A stretch of 10,202 nt of DNA from Candidatus Gastranaerophilales bacterium (GCA_021202305.1 JAJQDG010000117.1:1-10202), one strand, 5' to 3'; shown: positions 1 through 8,056, numbered from the stretch's first letter. The notes: generated from the letters alone by a model not told the origin. Numbers and translations are program-made.

Positions 1-912
1 CTTATATATATGTTTATAATTAAAATCCTTAATCATGCACATAATTTTATAGTATTCTTTTGAAAAACAAAGCCCCATATCAGGATTTGAATTTTTACAC
101 AAATCTATCGTAAAAAGATGAACTAAAGAGCTTGTGTTTATATCAGTTAATTTTTTAGAGCCGAATAAATCCTTTATAATCACTTCAAACTCACTTTTTT
201 GTTCTTCGGTCAGAATTTTTTTAGAAAGCGCATCTTCTATATCACGCCCCAAATATGCAATTTTATCGGCGACCTTAACCACAAGCCCTTCCCAGGTATA
301 ACTTTGGTATTGATTGGCACTTTCAATTGTTTCAAGATTGATAAAATCTTCTCTTGGCAAAAGCCCGTTTTCAACCACTTCGCCGCAGTGGCAGATAATG
401 CCGTCCCTAACAGCATAAGAAAGGTTTAAATTCCGCTCAAACCCTTCATAATCAGGAAGTGTTTCAATGTAATCAATAAAACGCAAACTGTTTTTTTCAT
501 GCCAGAAATTATTTCCAAGCCCTAAATTAATAACCGTTTCTTTTAAAATACTTTCGCCTGTATGCCCGAAAGGCGGATGCCCGAGGTCATGCCCTGTGGC
601 TATTGCCCTTGACAATTCTACGTTTAAACCCATACAGCGCGCAATACATTCTGCGGCGGATGATACATGGTTTACATGTTCAATTCTTGTGCAGATATGA
701 TCATTATTTGTAGCAAAAAACACCTGAGTTTTATGCTTGAGCCTTCTATAGGCATTAGAATATAAAATACGGTGGTAATCCCTTTCAAAGGGGCTTCTTA
801 TATCATCTTGCTTTTTATAAATTTCATCAACCCTTGATATTGCCTGTTTATAGCGCAGATTATCTTTTGTCATGGCAAAATCATGGAATTGGTTTTCAAT
901 AATTTTACTCAT
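1..912 (-). CDS. dGTPase-like HD-domain dNTP triphosphohydrolase (3' end outside window)
   Basis: The reverse strand stays open from an ATG at 912 to base 1, giving 304 residues without a stop; the C-terminus is beyond the window. The protein begins MSKIIENQFHDFAMTKDN. It shows the dGTPase family pattern: YRRLKHKTQVF (55-65), TRIEHVNHV (75-83, first metal-ligand His79), the HD signature GHDLGHPPFGHTGE (107-120, His108/Asp109) and VADKIAYLGRDIEDA (214-228, Asp216 as the last metal ligand). All four metal-binding positions (His79, His108, Asp109, Asp216) are present, so it should be catalytically competent. Family members hydrolyse dGTP or other dNTPs to the deoxynucleoside and triphosphate in the cytoplasm; the substrate here cannot be read from sequence. 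No clear ribosome binding site precedes the ATG; Met14 at 873 is an alternative start. The gene follows the M16 peptidase after 18 bases on the same strand, suggesting co-transcription. Confidence 0.9.
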   Translation of the reverse strand, partial: MSKIIENQFHDFAMTKDNLRYKQAISRVDEIYKKQDDIRSPFERDYHRILYSNAYRRLKHKTQVFFATNNDHICTRIEHVNHVSSAAECIARCMGLNVELSRAIATGHDLGHPPFGHTGESILKETVINLGLGNNFWHEKNSLRFIDYIETLPDYEGFERNLNLSYAVRDGIICHCGEVVENGLLPREDFINLETIESANQYQSYTWEGLVVKVADKIAYLGRDIEDALSKKILTEEQKSEFEVIIKDLFGSKKLTDINTSSLVHLFTIDLCKNSNPDMGLCFSKEYYKIMCMIKDFNYKHIYK

Positions 913-930
913 CAAACAATTTTATCAAAG

Positions 931-3846
931 CTATACTTGAAGTACTTCCCCTAAAGAGTTGATATAGGACATTTGATTATTAACAGTATCCTCGCTTGCA
1001 AGAATTGAATACACAGGTTTATTTTTAAATATGTGATTTGCGGCATCTTTTATATCTTGTTTGGTGATTTTGTCAATCGTATTTACGTATTCATCAATTC
1101 TTTTTATGCCGCCGGGTTGAGTCATGTTCATTGAAAGAAGTGAAACCGCGCTGTACGGAAGCTCCATTTGAGCGGCTATATCTTGTTTTAATTGCATTTT
1201 AGCGGCTTCAAGCTCCTCGTCCGTTACATATTCATTCATGAGCCTGTTTGTGTGTTCTTCAAATCCATCTAATGATTTTTGTAAATTATCATATTTTATA
1301 TCGTTTTGCTTTTTGTCATCCGTTGTTGATAAAATCCGCATTGTAAGAATGCCCGAATTTTCAAAAGATTGGATTTGGCTTGAAACCGTGTATGCAAGCT
1401 TTTGTTTTTCCCTTAAATCCTGAAACAGTCTTGATGAGGGGTTTCCGCCAAGAATTGTATTTAGAAGTTCAAATTTAATTTCATCTTCAATATTGCCCGA
1501 TATTTCAAATGAATAGTTCTTGTATATCTGCGCCTGATTGCGTTCTTCCGTATCAAGAAGAACAACTTCTTTATCATTTGGAATATACGATTGCATCAAT
1601 TTTGGAGCATAGGGTTTAAATTGAACATTTGGAGTATTCATCCCGTTTTTAACGGCGGATTTTAATTCCGGATGTTCTTCAAACGGGGCGCTTACAACAA
1701 TATTTGATGAAGAATTAAAAATTAAATTATTATACATTTTCTTAACATCATCGAGCGTAAGAGTTTCAAGCCCTTCAAGAATTTGTTTCGGCGAAGGGAA
1801 ATATTTGCCGTACAATCTTGCAAGAAGGTTTGTTGAAGCATCTTTATTCATAGATGAACAGTATGTTCTTATTTTATTGACCGCAGCGTCAAAATCTTCC
1901 TGAGTAATGCGGGGGGAATAAATTGCCTCTTTCAGGGTTCTGATTGCATCTTCCGTATTTTGATAAAGACAGTTTGCGCTTGCATGAATTTGAAAAGCAT
2001 TTGTATCAACATCGTAGCTTACTGAATTTTTATTAGCCTCAAGTGAAAAATCCGCCTTTGATTTATCTTTAGACCCGTCATTTAAAATTTGCGTTAATAC
2101 ATAAGCGCATGCGGGATTATCGGGGATTGTATCTTTTGACGTCAGCCGCCAATCAAAATAGCAGTTTTCAGAATCATAGTTGTTTAACGAACATGCCGAG
2201 TTATCAGGAAGTATACAGGTTTCAACGTTATCTGCCGAAACCTTTCTGCCTGTAAAATTTATCTGTCCGTTATTTGAAATTGCATTTTGGTTGAGGGAAG
2301 AAAAAGAATATTTGGAATTATTATAGTTTTTAATTATTTCGTCTTCCGTCATATTATAGGGGTGAACAACGGCAACGGACATTTTATTAAAGTCAAGATA
2401 TTTCTTTGAAACTTCGATTAAGTCATTCGGGGTTAAATTTTCAATTATGTTTTTATATTCGGATATGTTGGAAAAATACCCCCCCAAAAGCGACGAACCT
2501 ATTGTATCCGTTATTGTTTCACTGTCCTCAAAACTTGCCGCCAGAGATTTTAAAAGAGTGTTTTTTACAATCAGCATTTCATCTTCTGCAGGCAGTGTTG
2601 TTTCAAGCGATTTTACCGCTTCGTAAAATTTATCAAGGGCTTTTGAATCATCCCCGCCCTGTGTTGCAAATTGGAATATAAGGGCATTGGGGTCAGTTTT
2701 TTCAAGCCCGACTTTTTGTGTAGAAAAATCACCCGCAGCGTATATTTCATCAAGGCTTTTTGTCAATCTGGCGCCGCTATTGCCAAAAAGCAAAAGCCCG
2801 AGCGCATTAAGCGCTATCGAATCTTTAACATTATCAGGCGTGTAGCCTGCAAATGCGCAAAAAACATTTGTGGAAGCATCCGTGGGCGAAATATAATCCG
2901 TACGCACAGATTGCTGAATGGGGGTTAATTTTTCTTTTGTACGCATACTATCGGCATTTTCAACATAAGGAGTTGTAAAATTTTGACTTATAATTTCAAT
3001 AGCCTCATCCGGATTAAAATCACCCGTCAAAACCGTATACATATTATCGGGAGTAAAATGTTTTCTCCAGTGTTCGTACACATCATCACGCGTGATATTA
3101 TTAACTGTTTCAATCGAGCCTGCAACAAGGTCTGTGGAATTTGAATTTATTTGAAATAAATTTTTTATAAGGGAATTTATCGCACGGCTTGCGGTATTAT
3201 CATTTACCATGCTTATTTCTGATGTAACCGGTCCTTTTTCTTTTTCTACCATATCTTCAGGGAAAAGCGGGTTTACAAGCATATCGGCGTGCATTTGAAT
3301 TATTTTTTCTAAATCGTTGTCCTCAACAACGGGTGCCATAATATAAAAATCGGTCTGTGCATAATCGGTGGAAGCATTTGTATCTGCGCCTAAACTACCG
3401 ACTTCTTTGAAAAATTTTCCCGCTTCAAGATGTTTGCTGCCATTAAATACGTTGTGTTCATTAAAGTGGCTTATGCCCCTGTTTTCGTCATTTTCATTCA
3501 TTGAGCCTGCATCTACAAAGGTTTTGATTATTGTAGTTGCATCTTTTCTTGGCATTAAGACAACCGTTTGCCCGTTTTTTAAAGTATATTTGTAAATGTT
3601 ATCGCCGTACGGCGTTTGTTCAATCTCATCTAATTTCCAATTGGCGCCGCTTTGAGCAGCATTTGTATTGTTGTTTTGCACTGTATAATAATTTGAAGGA
3701 TAAACAAACATCGCATGCGATGTTTGCGTATAAGGTACAGGCGATGTTAAAGCACTGCCGTCATAATTATTATATATGGGGCGCTGATACGCCGGAATTT
3801 GCATGCCTGTTACATTCATCACTTTTATATTAAAATAAAAACACAT
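931..3846 (-). CDS. Four-domain M16 family zinc metallopeptidase
   Basis: This 971-residue protein has the length of the single-chain M16 enzymes (pitrilysin, insulin-degrading enzyme, presequence protease) rather than the roughly 420-residue two-subunit M16B type. The inverted zinc motif HxxEH is intact as HFNEH (127-131): His127 and His131 bind zinc and Glu130 is the catalytic base. SEISMV follows, with Glu210 as third ligand, 83 residues after the first His (81 in IDE). The C-terminal half carries SSRLFQDLREKQKLAYTV; Arg812 and Tyr819 match the substrate-binding R/Y pair of IDE in position and spacing. Zinc site and R/Y pair lie in different halves, as in an active clamshell peptidase that degrades peptides. 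There is no hydrophobic signal peptide, so a cytoplasmic location is likely. About 70 residues rich in Asn, Tyr, Pro and Thr precede the first domain. The start is uncertain: the ATG at 3846 has no Shine-Dalgarno sequence, and Met10 (3819) or Met15 (3804) are plausible. Confidence 0.93.
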   Translation of the reverse strand: MCFYFNIKVMNVTGMQIPAYQRPIYNNYDGSALTSPVPYTQTSHAMFVYPSNYYTVQNNNTNAAQSGANWKLDEIEQTPYGDNIYKYTLKNGQTVVLMPRKDATTIIKTFVDAGSMNENDENRGISHFNEHNVFNGSKHLEAGKFFKEVGSLGADTNASTDYAQTDFYIMAPVVEDNDLEKIIQMHADMLVNPLFPEDMVEKEKGPVTSEISMVNDNTASRAINSLIKNLFQINSNSTDLVAGSIETVNNITRDDVYEHWRKHFTPDNMYTVLTGDFNPDEAIEIISQNFTTPYVENADSMRTKEKLTPIQQSVRTDYISPTDASTNVFCAFAGYTPDNVKDSIALNALGLLLFGNSGARLTKSLDEIYAAGDFSTQKVGLEKTDPNALIFQFATQGGDDSKALDKFYEAVKSLETTLPAEDEMLIVKNTLLKSLAASFEDSETITDTIGSSLLGGYFSNISEYKNIIENLTPNDLIEVSKKYLDFNKMSVAVVHPYNMTEDEIIKNYNNSKYSFSSLNQNAISNNGQINFTGRKVSADNVETCILPDNSACSLNNYDSENCYFDWRLTSKDTIPDNPACAYVLTQILNDGSKDKSKADFSLEANKNSVSYDVDTNAFQIHASANCLYQNTEDAIRTLKEAIYSPRITQEDFDAAVNKIRTYCSSMNKDASTNLLARLYGKYFPSPKQILEGLETLTLDDVKKMYNNLIFNSSSNIVVSAPFEEHPELKSAVKNGMNTPNVQFKPYAPKLMQSYIPNDKEVVLLDTEERNQAQIYKNYSFEISGNIEDEIKFELLNTILGGNPSSRLFQDLREKQKLAYTVSSQIQSFENSGILTMRILSTTDDKKQNDIKYDNLQKSLDGFEEHTNRLMNEYVTDEELEAAKMQLKQDIAAQMELPYSAVSLLSMNMTQPGGIKRIDEYVNTIDKITKQDIKDAANHIFKNKPVYSILASEDTVNNQMSYINSLGEVLQV

Positions 3847-3861
3847 TAAAATTTGCGTAAT

Positions 3862-3889
3862 TTTGTACTTATTTGAAATTATGTTACAA
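3862..3889 (-). promoter_or_regulatory. Possible minus-strand promoter of the M16 peptidase gene
   Basis: On the reverse strand TTGTAA (complement of 3884-3889) and TACAAA (complement of 3862-3867) are separated by 16 bases and resemble -35 and -10 elements. They occupy almost the same bases as the -10 and -35 of the plus-strand promoter, so the two polymerases could not bind together. The -10 match is weak. A start near 3855 leaves a leader too short for initiation at 3846, which would favour the internal ATG at 3819 or 3804. Confidence 0.3.
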
Positions 3890-3890
3890 T
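3863..3890 (+). promoter_or_regulatory. Predicted sigma70-type promoter of the DUF2229 gene
   Basis: TTGTAC (3863-3868) can serve as -35 and TACAAT (3885-3890) as -10, with a 16-base spacer. A TG one base upstream of the hexamer (3882-3883) makes an extended -10. Transcription would start near 3897. A modest Shine-Dalgarno sequence, AAGTAGG (3899-3905), lies five bases before the ATG at 3911. The call rests on consensus matching only. Confidence 0.5.
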
Positions 3891-3910
3891 ATCCTTAAAA
3901 GTAGGTAATT

Positions 3911-4966
3911 ATGGCAATTAAAGATAAAACTATAGGAATTCCGAGAGCGCTTGTATATTACAACTACATTCCTTTTCTTTCAGCTTTTTTTGAAAGTCTG
4001 GGGTTTAAAATTGTTTATTCGGATTACACTACTAAAAAAACCTTAACAACAGGTTCTTCGCTTGTTGTAACCGAAACATGCCTTCCGATTAAAGTTTATG
4101 TGGGGCATGTTGTCAATTTAATTGAAAAAGGGGTAAAAAATATATTTGTACCTTCAATTCAATCAATTGCACCCAAAATTTATAACTGTTCAAAAATAAG
4201 GGGTCTGCCGGATTTAATCAGAAATGTAGTCAGGGGCGATTATAATATAATTGAAGCAACACTTGATAAATCTGAAAAAAACCTGGGGTGGGAAGAATTT
4301 TTACGTCAGGCAATTGAACCTTTCTGTATAAAAGATGAAAATAAAATTGAAGAAGCGATTAAAAAAGGACATATCCACCAGAATAATTTCAAAGTAATGG
4401 TACAGCATAATCTTCCCTTTGATACGGCTCTTAAATATGCAAATGAGGGGAAAGTTGTAATTAATCAAAACGATACAAAAAAAGATGTAAATATAGCGTT
4501 AATTGCACATGGCTACAATATTTACGACAAGCGCGCTTCTATGGATGTATTTAAAAAATTGGAAAATTTAGGCGTCAGGGTGTATAGCGCATATAATTTA
4601 TCTGACAGCCAGCTTAAAGACGGGCTTTCTTCCATAGGGGTGGATCTTTATTGGGCTAATCAGCTTGAAATGTCCGGCGCTGCGGGCTATTTTCTTCATT
4701 CACCGGATATTGACGGCTTAATAACTATTACGGCATTCGGATGCGGGCCCGATTCTTTAATGATTGAAGATATTAAACGAAAATCAAAAAATTTCAATAA
4801 GCCTATTTTAAGCCTGACTATTGATGAACACACGGGGGAAGCAGGTTTTGTTACGCGCCTTGAAGCATTTTGCGACATGTTATACAGAAAAAAACGCGCA
4901 TACAAGGAAAAAAACCCGAAAGAAGAAATTAAACCCGTTGATGATTATACAATTAATTTGAGATGA
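3911..4966 (+). CDS. DUF2229/HgdB-like protein related to acyl-CoA dehydratase activases
   Basis: This 351-residue protein opens with the DUF2229 pattern GIPRALVYYNYIPFLSAFF (9-27), then a Cys motif ETCLPIKVYVGHV (55-67), FVPSIQS (79-85) and YNCSKIRGLP (91-100). Its C-terminal half has ITAFGCGPDS (273-282) and LTIDEHTGEAGFVTRLEAF (302-320), typical of the HgdB/benzoyl-CoA-reductase-like domain found with DUF2229. Cys57, Cys93 and Cys278 lie in these motifs and may bind an iron-sulfur cluster. Relatives are encoded with, or fused to, BadF/BadG/HgdC-type ATPases that drive low-potential electron transfer to 2-hydroxyacyl-CoA dehydratases or related reductases; the exact role of the DUF2229 branch is unknown. 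Here no activase or dehydratase gene adjoins it. It is transcribed divergently from the M16 gene and converges on emrB, with three bases between the stop codons. Family assignment is firm; function is not. Confidence 0.82.
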   Translation: MAIKDKTIGIPRALVYYNYIPFLSAFFESLGFKIVYSDYTTKKTLTTGSSLVVTETCLPIKVYVGHVVNLIEKGVKNIFVPSIQSIAPKIYNCSKIRGLPDLIRNVVRGDYNIIEATLDKSEKNLGWEEFLRQAIEPFCIKDENKIEEAIKKGHIHQNNFKVMVQHNLPFDTALKYANEGKVVINQNDTKKDVNIALIAHGYNIYDKRASMDVFKKLENLGVRVYSAYNLSDSQLKDGLSSIGVDLYWANQLEMSGAAGYFLHSPDIDGLITITAFGCGPDSLMIEDIKRKSKNFNKPILSLTIDEHTGEAGFVTRLEAFCDMLYRKKRAYKEKNPKEEIKPVDDYTINLR

Positions 4967-4969
4967 CTT

Positions 4970-6496
4970 TTAGTTTGAAGATTTTTCAACTTTTAAAAAA
5001 ATAACAAGCGGAATTACAATAACGGAAACCAGAGCCGCAATTTGAAACAAATCCATAATTGCATACATTTTAGTTTGCACAAGCAATTGTTTATATAAAA
5101 GCATATTTGCCTTGTGCGAAGCTACAAAAGAACAATTGTAATTTAAAAGAGCATTTTTCAATGCAGAAAAATGCGCATTAAATACCGGATTATACACGCT
5201 CATATTTTTAAGCAGATAAGTTTGGTGAACCTGTGAAAAACTTATTGCAAAACTTGAAGCAAGAGATGTAAAAATAGAACCTGCAACACACTTTGTCAGA
5301 CTGTGAATACCCGCGGCATTTGCAATCTGATTTTTTTCTAATGTTCCAAGCGCAAGCGCCGATATAGGAACAAGTGCAAACACAGAACCGAAACCGAATA
5401 AAATATTAGATAAAATTATTGTTGTCGGCGCGACCTGCAAATTCAAATTTGCAAGAAGAAAAATTGAAGAACCTATGAGAAAAAATCCCGAAGCAATTAT
5501 TAACCTGACATCAAACATTTTGCATAATTTTCCTATAAATAAAAGAGGAAAACATGCAATAACTCTGCTTCCAAGTGTCAGCCCCGTCATGGAGGCTGTA
5601 TAGTGCATAATTCCTTGAAAAAACTGCGGAATTAAAATGACCGTAACACAAACCATAACATTTACCAGAGTTCCTAAAATTGTTCCTATAAAAAAGTTTA
5701 AATCCTTAAAAACTCTTAAATTAACAATCGGATGCTTAATTTCAAGCTCAAAAACAATAAAAAACAGCATGCATATAAGTGAAAATAAACTGAGCCAAGA
5801 TATCCAATCGCAATCAAACCAACCGTATTGCTGCCCTTTATCAAGAACAACCTGCATTGAAAATAACCAGCATATTAAAAAGAACAGGCCGAAATAATCA
5901 ACTTTTTCTTTACGAAAATCTTTCGCCGTGTCCATTACCGTATAAGGAATTACAATAAGCGAAAAAATTCCAACCGGCACATTAACAATAAAAATCCACT
6001 GCCATGAAAAATTATCTACAAGAAAACCGCCCACGGTAGGCCCCATTATTGAAGAAACCATTATGGCAAAAATAAAAATTGCCATGGCATCCCCCTTTTT
6101 TGTTTTAGGAAATTCTTGAAGCAAAATAGATTGCGACAAAGGCATTAACACGCCGCCGCCGATTCCTTGAACTATTCTGCCTAAAATAAGCGTAACCAGA
6201 TTAGGTGCAAGGGCGCAAATTATCGAACCTGTTGTAAAAAGCGATATAAAAATTTTTAAAAAATTCAACCGCGCAAGTTTTCTTTCAAGCCATCCGGTTA
6301 AAGGCAAAAATATTCCGTTTGCCACCATATAACTTGTTACAACCCATTTTGCTTCATCATCCGTTGAACCAAAAGAACCTGCTATATGGGGCAGGGCAAC
6401 ATTTGTAGCGCTTGTTGCAAGAAACGCAAAAAACGTAGGCAAAGTTACCACAAAAGATAAAAGCCATAAGGGAATTTTTTTAGCTTCATCGGTCAT
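4970..6496 (-). CDS. emrB: EmrB/QacA-type MFS multidrug exporter (DHA2, 14 membrane segments)
   Basis: This 508-residue, very hydrophobic protein has the length and layout of DHA2 drug:proton antiporters. Visible family segments are NVALPHIAGSFG (32-43), WVVTSYMVANGIFLPLTGWL (51-70), the motif-A-like loop GWLERKLAR (68-76), LGRIVQGIGGGVLMPL in the fourth helix region, and antiporter motif C as GPTVGGFLVDNFSWQWIF. A long periplasmic loop of about 60 residues precedes the last helix, as in EmrB. It should export hydrophobic or amphipathic compounds from the inner membrane through the adaptor and the outer-membrane channel encoded beside it. One oddity is Ala27 (FLATSATNVALP), where EmrB/QacA proteins usually have Asp (LDxxxxNVALP). 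Its ATG overlaps the emrA-like stop codon by four bases (ATGA), indicating translational coupling. The substrate cannot be predicted; the symbol reflects family, not proven orthology. Confidence 0.93.
   Translation of the reverse strand: MTDEAKKIPLWLLSFVVTLPTFFAFLATSATNVALPHIAGSFGSTDDEAKWVVTSYMVANGIFLPLTGWLERKLARLNFLKIFISLFTTGSIICALAPNLVTLILGRIVQGIGGGVLMPLSQSILLQEFPKTKKGDAMAIFIFAIMVSSIMGPTVGGFLVDNFSWQWIFIVNVPVGIFSLIVIPYTVMDTAKDFRKEKVDYFGLFFLICWLFSMQVVLDKGQQYGWFDCDWISWLSLFSLICMLFFIVFELEIKHPIVNLRVFKDLNFFIGTILGTLVNVMVCVTVILIPQFFQGIMHYTASMTGLTLGSRVIACFPLLFIGKLCKMFDVRLIIASGFFLIGSSIFLLANLNLQVAPTTIILSNILFGFGSVFALVPISALALGTLEKNQIANAAGIHSLTKCVAGSIFTSLASSFAISFSQVHQTYLLKNMSVYNPVFNAHFSALKNALLNYNCSFVASHKANMLLYKQLLVQTKMYAIMDLFQIAALVSVIVIPLVIFLKVEKSSN
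4972..4994 (+). terminator. Weak candidate terminator after the DUF2229 gene
   Basis: Five bases after the stop codon an imperfect stem, AGTTTGAA pairing with TTCAACT around a short loop and with one bulged T, runs into four T residues. It is AT-rich and short, and it lies inside the 3' end of the convergent emrB-like gene, so it may be chance. Confidence 0.2.
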
Positions 6497-7593
6497 CTTA
6501 TTTTAACCCTGGGTACAACAGACATCCCCGGAGTGATGTTATAATCGGAGTAATCTTCTTCAAATGTGATTTTTACAGGAATTCTTTGTACAACTTTTAC
6601 ATAGCTGCCCACAGCATTTTCAGGCGGGAACAAGCTTGCCTTTGCGCCTGTTGCACGCTGAATGCTGTCCACTTTGCCTTTAAATTTTTTATTCGGGTAT
6701 GTATCCACGCTTATTGTAACGGGCTGATTTTTTTTCATTTTGGTTAATTGAGTTTCTTTATAATTTGCAACCACCCATACCTCGGGTGAAACAATAACCA
6801 TTAACGGCTGCCCGATTGAAACATAATTTCCAAGCTCTACATTTCTTGAAGATACATTGCCTGATATAGGCGCATGAATTTCCGTATAAGAAAGCATTAA
6901 TTCCGCCTGTTCAATTTCTGCTTCAATTTTTTCAATATTTGCAAGCGCAGCTTCATTTTTGGATGTAAAAGATTTCAATGATGCCGCCATGGCATTTTGT
7001 CTGTCTTTTGCCTGTTTAAATTCTTCTTTAGCTACATCAAGCCCGGTTTTTGCCGTGTCATATTCTTGTTTGGTACACAAACCTTCTTTTTTTAGCTTTG
7101 TATAGCGCAAAAAATCATTTTGGGCAAAATCCAGTTTATGTTTAGCTGACAGTAATGATTTTCCGGATTGAGATAAATCCGCCTCGGATTTTTCCGTTTC
7201 GCTGATTGAAACATTTTTCTGTGCCTTAGCTTCTTTAAGCGCGCTTTTTAATTCTTTTACTTTATTTTCATAATCTCTCTTATCAATTTGAGCAATCAAT
7301 TGACCCTTTTCTACATAATCATTATCATCTACCAAAAGCTCTATTATATGCCCCTTGGCTTTTGGTGCAACCGAAACCAGACGCCCTTCAACAAAAGCAT
7401 CGTCGGTTGTTTGATAATGCATTGAATCTATAAAAGCAAGAACCAGCCAAAAAAAGAAAAAAGCAGCAATAATGACGGGAAATATCACTCTTTTCTTTTG
7501 ATACGGTTTTCTTTTTTTCTTTTTCCATGCTTTTAATCGGATTTTTGCGTGTTGTTCAAATATATCTGCTTCGATACTGCCTTTTTTTACCAT
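6493..7593 (-). CDS. emrA: EmrA/HlyD-type periplasmic adaptor (membrane fusion protein)
   Basis: This 366-residue protein has the EmrA plan: a basic cytoplasmic N-terminus (KAWKKKKRKPYQKKR, 21-35), one membrane helix (about 36-55) and QTTDDAFVEGRLVSVAP (61-77), a hallmark of EmrA-type adaptors. A biotinyl-lipoyl half (VDDNDYVEKGQLIAQID) follows, then a long charged coiled-coil hairpin (about 105-235), the second lipoyl half (IHAPISGNVSSRNVELGNYV) and a beta-barrel region. The segment LFPPENAVGSYVKVVQRIPVKI closely matches the EmrA C-terminal signature. It bridges the MFS pump to the TolC/OprM-like channel across the periplasm. It starts two bases after the marR-like stop, and its Shine-Dalgarno sequence AAGGGA (complement of 7600-7605, six bases before the ATG) lies at the end of marR, so the three genes form one operon. 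Confidence 0.94.
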   Translation of the reverse strand: MVKKGSIEADIFEQHAKIRLKAWKKKKRKPYQKKRVIFPVIIAAFFFFWLVLAFIDSMHYQTTDDAFVEGRLVSVAPKAKGHIIELLVDDNDYVEKGQLIAQIDKRDYENKVKELKSALKEAKAQKNVSISETEKSEADLSQSGKSLLSAKHKLDFAQNDFLRYTKLKKEGLCTKQEYDTAKTGLDVAKEEFKQAKDRQNAMAASLKSFTSKNEAALANIEKIEAEIEQAELMLSYTEIHAPISGNVSSRNVELGNYVSIGQPLMVIVSPEVWVVANYKETQLTKMKKNQPVTISVDTYPNKKFKGKVDSIQRATGAKASLFPPENAVGSYVKVVQRIPVKITFEEDYSDYNITPGMSVVPRVKIR

Positions 7594-7595
7594 TT

Positions 7596-8042
7596 TTATT
7601 CCCTTTTAATTAAATTCTCCTGTATTTGCGATAAAACTTTTATGCACACGTACATATCATCGTTTGATATGCCGTTTAAATATTTTTTTCTTGATTTTTC
7701 CATATAAGGGGAAATTTTATCTCTCAAGGTTTTACCTTTTTCCGTGATTTTGATTTTATTTACCGGCTTTTTATTTTCCGTTTGACGGATTTTTACTATC
7801 AGCCCCCTTTTTTCTAAAACAGAAAGAATTCTTGTCATGTTGGATTTATCTTTATACAATTTATGGCAAAGCTCGCTCTGGTGCAAAAGCGTATCTTGAT
7901 TTAAAACGCTTAAAATTACGTATTGTTCCGGTGTTATCTCAAAATTATTTTTTGCAAACATTTCAATATTGTGCACCTTAATCGAGCGCCCGGAAGCCAC
8001 TATTGCATTTCCGATTAATTTTGTGAAAATATCTTCCAGCAT
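7596..8042 (-). CDS. MarR-family transcriptional repressor of the efflux operon
   Basis: This 148-residue protein has usual MarR length and a winged helix-turn-helix core. ITPEQYVILSVL (36-47) leads into the helix LHQSELCHKLYK (53-64), the recognition helix DKSNMTRILSVLEKRG (65-80) and the wing LIVKIRQTENKKPVNKIKIT (81-100), ending in the family's EKGK turn. N- and C-terminal helices would form the dimer interface. In the wing, the common D-x-R-D/R pattern is replaced by NKKP. It is first in the operon with emrA and emrB, so autoregulation is expected. A Shine-Dalgarno sequence AAAGGA (complement of 8051-8056) lies eight bases before the ATG. Two matching palindromes in the upstream divergent region are the probable binding sites. 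MarR proteins usually lose DNA affinity on binding phenolic ligands or after cysteine oxidation; Cys59 and Cys133 exist, but nothing shows they are sensors. Confidence 0.93.
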   Translation of the reverse strand: MLEDIFTKLIGNAIVASGRSIKVHNIEMFAKNNFEITPEQYVILSVLNQDTLLHQSELCHKLYKDKSNMTRILSVLEKRGLIVKIRQTENKKPVNKIKITEKGKTLRDKISPYMEKSRKKYLNGISNDDMYVCIKVLSQIQENLIKRE

Positions 8043-8056
8043 AAATTTAATCCTTT

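Noticed and set aside
199..429. Plus-strand open frame of 76 codons at the left end
   Set aside because: It is antisense to the dGTPase-like gene, whose HD motif and metal ligands are clearly read on the opposite strand.
3537..3833. Plus-strand open frame of 98 codons opposite the start of the M16 gene
   Set aside because: It lies wholly antisense to a well-supported gene, and its translation has no family resemblance. The same holds for the open frames at 1238-1423, 2406-2681, 2671-2928 and 3368-3595.
5637..5897. Plus-strand open frame of 86 codons within the emrB-like gene
   Set aside because: It is antisense to membrane segments of a clear DHA2 transporter and has no supporting features. 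The open frames at 4696-4905, 8380-8604 and 8745-8951 were rejected for the same reason.
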